Source of the DNA: an uncultured Lachnospiraceae bacterium
GTDB taxonomy: Bacteria; Bacillota; Clostridia; Lachnospirales; Lachnospiraceae
Assembly: GCA_947653315.1 (NCBI GenBank)
Contig: CANTGP010000213.1
Span: 1-5,826, forward strand
DNA: 5,826 bases
Reading direction: 5' to 3'
The position numbers and the translations under genes are program-made. The notes beneath the pieces were generated by a model. It was given only the letters and a program-made list of their open reading frames with translations, had not been told where the DNA came from and searched no databases. Each line of letters begins with the position of its first letter. Position 1 is the first letter of the stretch. This document shows positions 1-5,071 of this stretch, one piece after another.

Positions 1-137
1 GGGACATTAGGAATCGCATGTAACGCCACGTCAGCTACATAATCACTTTGATCCTTAATGGCACGGTAAGTCCTGCCATAATTCTGTCCGCCCTCTCCCT
101 CAAGGTACGGCATAGAAAACCATTTCATTATCCGCAT
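1..137 (-). CDS. Unrecognised protein, N-terminal fragment (runs off the left edge)
   Basis: An open frame on the minus strand runs from ATG at 137 to the window edge without a stop, giving about 45 codons. The peptide begins MRIMKWFSMPYL and continues with a Gly/Glu-rich EGEGGQNYGRTYRAI stretch, then a segment ending ADVALHAIPNV. I do not recognise the family. There is no obvious signal peptide or membrane segment. The start is uncertain: ATG at 137 and ATG at 128 are in the same frame, and neither has a well-spaced Shine-Dalgarno (the nearest, GGAAG, is about 15 nt upstream of 137). The gene starts about 8 nt after the upstream methyltransferase stop, so it is probably the next cistron of the same operon and a further glycan gene. 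That it is coding rests on the open frame, the position and plausible composition only. Confidence 0.5.
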   Translation of the reverse strand, partial: MRIMKWFSMPYLEGEGGQNYGRTYRAIKDQSDYVADVALHAIPNV

Positions 138-145
138 CGCAATTG

Positions 146-1177
146 TTACCGTCTTCCGTATTCCGTAAAGAAGGAGTAACCCCTGCGCTTTTTCTCCAGT
201 ACCACCATGGAATCATAATAATGGCATGCCTTTATGTCTTCCGCATAAGCAGGCAGTTCCTTTTCCCTTCCCAAATCCACATATTGGCTGTTGACGCAGT
301 CGGCAAAATTCTTGCTGTATTCCATAAAAGTATCCGGTTTCCGGTATCCGCCGTTATATCTGGCGGAATAAGAGCTTTGGCAGTCTTCGCAGACATACAC
401 CCCGCCCTCCTTAAGCAGCGGAAAAAGTGTCTCGAAAGTGATAATCTGATGCTTTACGTCATGGCTTCCGTCGTCCAGCACAATATCGAACGGTCCCCAC
501 TTTTCCGATACGTCTTCCAAAAATTCCCGGTCTGCCTGGGAGCCGATGCATATATGGATATTGCCGTCTTCATACTGCTTACAGTTCCAATCAATATCCA
601 TGCCGACAATCGTGGCCTGCTCCCCGAAATAATCTTTCCACATCTGCATGGAGCCGCCTTTATAAACGCCGATTTCAAGAATTTTCACTGCGCTTCCGAC
701 ATATTTTTGGAAAAAGGTGTGGTATACCTCAAAATAATGCCACCATTTGTTCATTACCCTGTGTTCCCGTTTAAAATAAAATTCTTCCAGTCCGTTCCCC
801 GGAATGACCCGGTCCGGTATGAGCCCGCTTACTACGTAACAGCCTTCGTAATCGCATTCCAGCCGGACGCTTCCCAAGTTTGCCAGGGCCGGTACCAGGA
901 AATCGCTGGCCCTTACGATTTTCTCCTTTTCCACGCCGAATTCGGATACCAGTTGTTCCTCCATTTCAAAATAAGCGGCCGGAGTCACCGCTATGAGATC
1001 CCATTCCCGTTTCAACGCTTCCTTTGGGGAAACCACCTTGTATTTTTCCTCAAACACTTCTCCCCACCTTGCGCTGTCATTATCCGCCACAGCCGTGATT
1101 TCCAGCCTGCGGGCCGCCGGATGGTGCCGCAGGAACCTCCTCGCATTTTCCCCGGCCCCAAATAATAATACTTTCAT
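146..1177 (-). CDS. Rossmann-like domain fused to class I SAM-dependent methyltransferase
   Basis: A 343-residue protein in two parts. Residues 1-95 form a Rossmann-like nucleotide-binding fold starting MKVLLFGAGENARRFL, with the first strand-loop GAGEN and an acidic second-strand end (ADND, 31-34). Residues 140-330 are a class I SAM methyltransferase: motif I LEIGVYKGGS (167-176), acidic strand 2 DID (194-196), and DIVLDDGSH (231-239) followed by a TF..LFPLL..GG..V.ED pattern (to 265). This arrangement matches macrolide O-methyltransferases of the MycE/demethylmacrocin type, where the DD/H region binds metal and substrate; the acceptor here is inferred to be a sugar of the cluster's glycan. 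I chose ATG 1177 because a perfect AAGGAGG lies 9 nt upstream; the frame stays open to 1318, but that part overlaps the WbsX gene and is Arg/Trp-rich shadow sequence. The gene lies 43 nt downstream of the WbsX stop. Family confidence is high, substrate unknown. Confidence 0.9.
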   Translation of the reverse strand: MKVLLFGAGENARRFLRHHPAARRLEITAVADNDSARWGEVFEEKYKVVSPKEALKREWDLIAVTPAAYFEMEEQLVSEFGVEKEKIVRASDFLVPALANLGSVRLECDYEGCYVVSGLIPDRVIPGNGLEEFYFKREHRVMNKWWHYFEVYHTFFQKYVGSAVKILEIGVYKGGSMQMWKDYFGEQATIVGMDIDWNCKQYEDGNIHICIGSQADREFLEDVSEKWGPFDIVLDDGSHDVKHQIITFETLFPLLKEGGVYVCEDCQSSYSARYNGGYRKPDTFMEYSKNFADCVNSQYVDLGREKELPAYAEDIKACHYYDSMVVLEKKRRGYSFFTEYGRR

Positions 1178-1186
1178 GTCCTGTTT

Positions 1187-1193
1187 CCTCCTT
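1187..1193 (-). promoter_or_regulatory. Shine-Dalgarno of the methyltransferase gene
   Basis: The minus strand reads AAGGAGG here, 9 nt before ATG at 1177, inside a purine-rich 43-nt spacer. It fixes the start of the methyltransferase and argues against the longer open frame that begins at 1318. Confidence 0.85.
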
Positions 1194-1220
1194 CTTCTTT
1201 TCCGTTCACTTCTTCTCCAT

Positions 1221-2885
1221 TCACTCCTGTTTTCCCATGGCATCCACCATTTCATCCAGGGCAAAAATTTTTCCCTGATATTTCCGCCGCAGCATTTCCG
1301 TAACCGCAGCCGTATCATATGCCGTTATAATAATGGCATCCACGGGGGGAAATTCGTCTTCCGGCCGGTAAACCGCACAATCACCGCCAAACTGCCCGAC
1401 ATACCGGTCAATGCCAAATGCCGCCGTTCTTCCTTCCTTCTTTAACTGCAGCAACAGGTGTTTCCCCAATGCCGCCATTCCGTAAACCGCCACCGTATCC
1501 ACATGTTCCGCTTCCAATAGAGCCGAAAAGCAAACCCTGCCCTCCTGTTCCAAAAACAGCCACCGGTCCACGGTTTGGAACAAATGCTTGAATTTTTTCA
1601 ACTGATAATCCAATTCCGAAATCTCCCGCCGGACTGCTTCCTCCGCCGTTCGGATGTTTTCCTCCCCGGCCCTGTCCGTTTCCTCCGCCGCCATGTCCTC
1701 CTCCGGCATCGCGGCGGCATCACGGAGCGCATCCCGCACGGCTTCCAAATAACAGTATCCGCTCCGCTCATCCGGCTCCAAATACATGCCCTCCCCCCAT
1801 TCGTTCCATGCGTTGAGGAACAGGTATTCATTGCCGTACCGGATACTTTTCTGCAGCAGCCCCTTCAGACCCTCACGAAAAATGCCGGGGGAATCCTGTA
1901 CCAGCGCTTCCCCGCTCTTTCCCCGCCGCGGCGTATCGTCATAACCGGTAATTCCGCAGAAATAGGTCCGGTACCCGTAAAACGGCTCCGTTTCCAGCAC
2001 GCTTTTCCACATGTCCCGGTAATCGTAACACCGCACCCCGTTTTTTACTTCCGCCATCCCTGCACCGTTCAGCCGATTCATACTGTTGCGCGGTTCGTAA
2101 ACAAGCGCTGCGTCCAGGCATTCGTCCGGTACCGTCATGCGCGCCCCGATCAGATACAATCCCGGCAGCCCGTTCTCCGCCGCCAGTTCCCGCCAGCAGG
2201 CCGTCATTTGGCGCAGCGGCTTGATGTCATCCGGACTGTAAAAGAGAAAAACGGGTTTTCCGTCCAGCTTTATGTATCTTTCATCCCGGAAAAAAGGCAG
2301 CAAATATTCGAAATGCCGTCTCCACTCATCCTCTTTTCCGTAATCCTGCCGTACAAGGATTCCGTCCGGTACCTTTTCCCCCGCTCCTTCATACCGCTCC
2401 GCCCACACATTCCCGCTGATTCTGCTCCATGACCGGATCCAGGATTCGCTTGCCCAGTTAAAGCAGAACGGCATGTCGATGTCTTTCCACCGCAGCAGGT
2501 TTTGTGCCGGCAGTTCCAGTTCCTTTTTCCCGTCCTTAAAATAATAATGATAAAAGCAGAACCCGCCGATTCCATATTTTTTCGCCAGTTCGGCCTGCCG
2601 GAGCATGGTTTCTTTCCTGCCCAAATCATAATATTCCCCATGAAGCGGTATCCTCGGTTCTTCATGCCCTTCAAAACAGGGTTCCGCCGTCTTTACGGAC
2701 TCCCAGTCCGTAAAACCTTTTCCCCACCAGCGGTTATTGTCCTGCGTTTCATGAAACTGCGGCAGATAAACTGCCAGTATTTGGGGTATTTTCTTTGCTT
2801 TATTTCCGGATTTATTTCCTGTTTTCATTCCATTTCCGGTTTCCATTCCATTTCCGGTTCCATTTTCCATTCCGTTTTCTTTCAT
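1221..2885 (-). CDS. WbsX-like glycosyltransferase/GH99-like protein with C-terminal Rossmann-like module
   Basis: A 554-residue protein. Residues 34-390 match the WbsX family (glycan-active, GH99-like TIM-barrel fold): the opening AVYLPQFHETQDNNRWWGKG with FTDW (58-61), YGIGGFCFYHYYF (104-116), FCFNWASESW (140-149) and the closing NAWNEWGEGMYLEP (358-371), all hallmark segments. Residues 392-425 form a Glu/Ala-rich, probably disordered or helical linker. Residues 425-458 are helical and 462-548 form a Rossmann-like domain (AVYGMAALGKHL, 466-477), resembling a module in the preceding protein. Residues 1-32 are a low-complexity Asn/Gly/Met/Lys repeat. The start ATG overlaps the upstream stop as ATGA, with GGAG 5 nt before it, implying translational coupling; later in-frame ATGs in the repeat could also serve as starts. 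No signal peptide is seen, so it probably acts in the cytoplasm during repeat-unit assembly. WbsX proteins sit in O-antigen and capsule clusters; linkage and donor cannot be predicted. Confidence 0.9.
   Translation of the reverse strand: MKENGMENGTGNGMETGNGMKTGNKSGNKAKKIPQILAVYLPQFHETQDNNRWWGKGFTDWESVKTAEPCFEGHEEPRIPLHGEYYDLGRKETMLRQAELAKKYGIGGFCFYHYYFKDGKKELELPAQNLLRWKDIDMPFCFNWASESWIRSWSRISGNVWAERYEGAGEKVPDGILVRQDYGKEDEWRRHFEYLLPFFRDERYIKLDGKPVFLFYSPDDIKPLRQMTACWRELAAENGLPGLYLIGARMTVPDECLDAALVYEPRNSMNRLNGAGMAEVKNGVRCYDYRDMWKSVLETEPFYGYRTYFCGITGYDDTPRRGKSGEALVQDSPGIFREGLKGLLQKSIRYGNEYLFLNAWNEWGEGMYLEPDERSGYCYLEAVRDALRDAAAMPEEDMAAEETDRAGEENIRTAEEAVRREISELDYQLKKFKHLFQTVDRWLFLEQEGRVCFSALLEAEHVDTVAVYGMAALGKHLLLQLKKEGRTAAFGIDRYVGQFGGDCAVYRPEDEFPPVDAIIITAYDTAAVTEMLRRKYQGKIFALDEMVDAMGKQE
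2812..2878 (-). repeat. Degenerate 18-bp tandem repeat in the 5' end of the WbsX-like gene
   Basis: On the plus strand CATTCCATTTCCGGTT occurs twice without mismatch, at 2826-2841 and 2844-2859, an 18-bp period. Decayed copies lie on both sides, with TTTCCGG again at 2813-2819 and CCATTCCG at 2868-2875. The period is a multiple of three, so the frame is kept, and the encoded peptide cycles through TGNGME, TGNGMK, TGNKSGNK. It precedes the first recognisable domain residue, so it is a leader or tether rather than part of the fold. Confidence 0.75.
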
Positions 2886-4849
2886 AGTTTCTCCACCACG
2901 GCATATACGATTAACGGATAGTACCTGTCATTGACCACGAAATCTTCTTCCTCCAAATCCTCCATACATAATCCGTTCAGATGGGCGGATACCGTCTTCA
3001 CATTCCCGTAGCTGCCTTTTTCCGTCACCCGCAGTCCCGCTTCGTCTTCAAACATCCGCTCCAGCGCATCCTCGTTAAAATTAAAGTAACATCCATAGTT
3101 ATCCATGCATCTTATGGAATTTTGGGAAATGCCCGAACAGGTAATCAGCGCTTTCCCGTCCTTTTTCAACAGCCGACCGATATGATGCGCCGCACTCTTA
3201 ACATCAAAAATATACATCAATGTCTGCGTCAAAATCAGACAGTCCGCAATCCCGTCCCTAATCCCCTCCCCGGTTTCCAGGTTCCCCAAAAAAGTGACGC
3301 CCGGACCGGTATTCGCCACATCCATGACCAAGGCATGGCGGACCCTTTCCCCGCCAAACCGTTCCGTATAGGTACTGTCCTCAATTTCCAGCACATCACC
3401 CCGGATACAACCGCTGTGTTCCTCCAAAAAACGCCCGATGTAATAACGGTCCACCGGTGTTCCCCTCTCCGTCCCGAACTGCCTGCTTACCGGCTCCGGC
3501 GGCATATCCGCGACCGCATGGATGATGGGATACCTCTCTTTGTATGCCTCCCGCAGAAAAGACCTCCACTGCCGTTCCTCCTCTATCCGCACCACACTCC
3601 CGTCCTTACGGAAACAGGAAAAGAAATCCGCGGAAAACACGATTTTTTCCAAACAATGGCACAACGCATCCTCGTTTTCAAAATACGGCTGCAGCGTATA
3701 GGGAAATACAAGCCGCTCCGGCGCAATCCCCATCCCGCATAACTGCTTCCACATGCTTACGAAATGCACGGACATCAGAAAAATTTCCGTGGAATCCCCC
3801 TGAGCCAGCATGGCGGGATTCATGACTTTAATCCCCGTATCCCCATAGGTAACGTCTTCCCCCAAACCGACTTTGTTATCCAAAAAAGCCGTAACCTCAT
3901 AGCGCTCCCAAAGCTCTTTTTTCTTACTCCCAAAATAGTTTCCGGTTCCAAAAACAATGATTTTTTTCATTCCTTCTTTTTTATCCCTTCCGCCTTCCTC
4001 CTGAATTTTCCACCCTAAAAGCGTCCTGAGGGAGAGCACATGGCAAAATCCCATTTCCGATAATTCTTTCCGGATTCCGTCAAAATCGTAGACTGCCGTA
4101 ACTACCACCGCATCCACTGCGGGCAGCCCACTCCCCGGTACATAGACCGGCAGTTCTTCCCGCCCCGTATCTTTTACTTTTTTATCCATCACATAAGCAA
4201 CCCTGACATCCGCCGTCCCGGAGTCCGCTTTGTCCAAATCCCCCATTCCGCTTCCGCATAATTCCAAACAGAGCAGTTTTCCGAGTTCCGCATATCCGTA
4301 TACGGCAATCCTGCGGTATCCCCGTCCCGCCAGCAGCTCCCCGGTTCCATGCCCTTCCACCTTTAACTCCAGCCACCGCGTCAATACCTGGTAGAACAGG
4401 ATGTGCTTCTGCAGTTTTTCCTCCAGCCCTATTCTCCCGGCATCCGCTTCCCTGTCCGGGGGCACGCGGGTATACACTTCCAAACAGCGCCCCGGCAAAC
4501 GGTTCTGCAGCCCCCGGTATTCCGCCATACTTTTGGCATACCTGTCATAAGGCATTCCTTTCAACTGGGAGCGGTGAAACCTTACCAGTTCCAGTTTTTT
4601 ATCCATGACGTCCGTAATATCGAGCATGTGCGTGGCATCCTGCAGCGGCGCATGGATTTCATAAAGATAGAGCTGCGCATCCGTCCTTTCCTGCTTCCGC
4701 ATTGCCCGGCATACGCTGGCAAATGCCGCCGTATGGTCCGGATGGTTATCATGCATACCCGTCACGAATATTTTCGTATAACCCGACAGCTCCATGGTCT
4801 CCATACAATCCGTATGCCGTGCCAGCATACCGTCCTCAATCCCAAGCAT
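2882..4849 (-). CDS. C-terminal part of frameshifted PIG-L deacetylase, with two Rossmann-like domains and a methyltransferase-like domain
   Basis: The piece downstream of the frameshift, 655 residues counted from ATG 4849. Residues 1-135 are the C-terminal part of a PIG-L/LmbE deacetylase: EDGMLARH, then HDNHPDHTA (33-41) whose histidines complete the zinc site, then RFHRSQL. Residues 140-175 are helical and 180-282 are Rossmann-like (IAVYGYAELGKLL, 181-193). Residues 294-387 form a second Rossmann-like domain starting MKKIIVFGTGNYFG. Residues 432-655 resemble a type 11-like methyltransferase found in other polysaccharide clusters (PVDRYYIGRFL, VLEIEDSTYTERFGG, DCLILTQTL, ISQNSIRCMD). The frame is open upstream to 4993, but that part is only a shadow of the deacetylase N-terminus. 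ATG 4849 has AAAGGGG directly against it, too close to be ideal; ATG 4828 has GAGGA 4 nt upstream. It most likely represents one gene with 4850-5058. The stop overlaps the WbsX start. Confidence 0.8.
   Translation of the reverse strand: MLGIEDGMLARHTDCMETMELSGYTKIFVTGMHDNHPDHTAAFASVCRAMRKQERTDAQLYLYEIHAPLQDATHMLDITDVMDKKLELVRFHRSQLKGMPYDRYAKSMAEYRGLQNRLPGRCLEVYTRVPPDREADAGRIGLEEKLQKHILFYQVLTRWLELKVEGHGTGELLAGRGYRRIAVYGYAELGKLLCLELCGSGMGDLDKADSGTADVRVAYVMDKKVKDTGREELPVYVPGSGLPAVDAVVVTAVYDFDGIRKELSEMGFCHVLSLRTLLGWKIQEEGGRDKKEGMKKIIVFGTGNYFGSKKKELWERYEVTAFLDNKVGLGEDVTYGDTGIKVMNPAMLAQGDSTEIFLMSVHFVSMWKQLCGMGIAPERLVFPYTLQPYFENEDALCHCLEKIVFSADFFSCFRKDGSVVRIEEERQWRSFLREAYKERYPIIHAVADMPPEPVSRQFGTERGTPVDRYYIGRFLEEHSGCIRGDVLEIEDSTYTERFGGERVRHALVMDVANTGPGVTFLGNLETGEGIRDGIADCLILTQTLMYIFDVKSAAHHIGRLLKKDGKALITCSGISQNSIRCMDNYGCYFNFNEDALERMFEDEAGLRVTEKGSYGNVKTVSAHLNGLCMEDLEEEDFVVNDRYYPLIVYAVVEKL
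2891..2897 (-). promoter_or_regulatory. Ribosome binding site of the WbsX-like gene, inside the upstream gene's end
   Basis: The minus strand reads GGTGGAG, ending 5 nt before ATG 2885. The site lies within the last codons of the upstream gene, whose TGA shares bases with this ATG. This supports coupled translation and the 2885 start. Confidence 0.6.
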
Positions 4850-5058
4850 CCCCTTTCTTCCGTAAATTCCGCTTTTCTGATTTCTTTCACCGTCTCCGGC
4901 GCACAGTCCCCCTGCCCTTCCCTGCCGTCGGACAACACCAGGACGCTGCATTGTCCCGGATAGGTGCAGAGAAGTCCCCCCGCACCGATACACTCATCGT
5001 CAGGATGCGGCGCAACTACCAGTATCCTGTCGTTTTCCCTGATTTCCAATGTCTGCAA
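4762..5058 (-). CDS. N-terminal part of frameshifted PIG-L/LmbE-family deacetylase
   Basis: A 98-residue open frame whose first 70 residues are the N-terminus of a PIG-L/LmbE zinc-dependent N-acetylglucosaminyl deacetylase: strand RILVVAPHPDDECIGAGG (11-28) with the signature HPDDE (18-22; His18, Asp20-Asp21-Glu22 metal and catalytic region), strand VLVLSDG (39-45), then the helix ETVKEIRKAEF (55-65). After about residue 70 this frame stops matching the family and ends at 4762, while the remainder (HPDH motif onward) continues in the -1 frame. Start: TTG at 5058 with AAGGAG 7 nt upstream. It begins 11 nt after the Stealth gene stop, within the same operon. As it stands the peptide lacks the second half of the metal site and should be inactive alone. 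Family members deacetylate GlcNAc-containing lipids, thiols or polysaccharides; here the glycan is the likely substrate (inference). Confidence 0.8.
   Translation of the reverse strand: MQTLEIRENDRILVVAPHPDDECIGAGGLLCTYPGQCSVLVLSDGREGQGDCAPETVKEIRKAEFTEERGCLGLRTVCWHGIRIVWRPWSCRVIRKYS
4846..4860 (-). other. Frameshift site splitting the PIG-L deacetylase gene
   Basis: On the minus strand GAAGAAAGGGGATG lies at the switch point (A3 run 4854-4856, G4 run 4850-4853). Upstream codons give KAEFTEE in one frame; downstream codons give MLGIEDGMLARH in the -1 frame. One extra base in either run would join them. No X XXY YYZ heptamer is in phase (the codons are GAA AGG GGA), so classical programmed slippage is not supported. 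A mutation, a recent deletion or a sequence error is more likely. Confidence 0.75.
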
Positions 5059-5065
5059 AGCCGTA

Positions 5066-5071
5066 CTCCTT
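5066..5071 (-). promoter_or_regulatory. Shine-Dalgarno deciding a TTG start of the deacetylase gene
   Basis: The minus strand reads AAGGAG here, with 7 nt before TTG at 5058. It overlaps the TAA stop of the Stealth gene (5072-5070), so the stop codon is built into the ribosome binding site. No ATG or GTG lies at a comparable distance in this frame ahead of the HPDDE motif, which makes TTG the best start. Confidence 0.75.

Noticed and set aside
143..1165. Long plus-strand open frames, including 143-1165, 1575-2432 and 2981-3742
   Set aside because: Each lies opposite a well-supported minus-strand gene, has no recognisable domain and is rich in Phe, His, Pro and Arg, as expected of antisense shadows.
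1178..1220. Promoter or terminator in the 43-nt WbsX-methyltransferase spacer
   Set aside because: The spacer is purine-rich on the coding strand with no inverted repeat, no T-run and no -10/-35 pair; it is accounted for by the ribosome binding site.
1178..1318. N-terminal extension of the methyltransferase from ATG 1318
   Set aside because: It overlaps the WbsX C-terminus, is Arg/Trp-rich with no domain match, and a perfect Shine-Dalgarno marks ATG 1177.
4846..4860. Programmed -1 ribosomal frameshifting in the deacetylase gene
   Set aside because: The phase is right for a -1 shift, but the in-frame codons GAA AGG GGA give no X XXY YYZ heptamer, and I see no strong stem or convincing spaced Shine-Dalgarno stimulator. 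Runs of three A and four G are short for transcriptional slippage.
4850..4993. The first 48 codons of the long minus-strand open frame beginning at 4993
   Set aside because: The peptide (MYRCGGTSLH and onward) has no family match and overlaps, in another frame, the clear HPDDE-containing deacetylase N-terminus. Real homology in this frame begins only near 4849.
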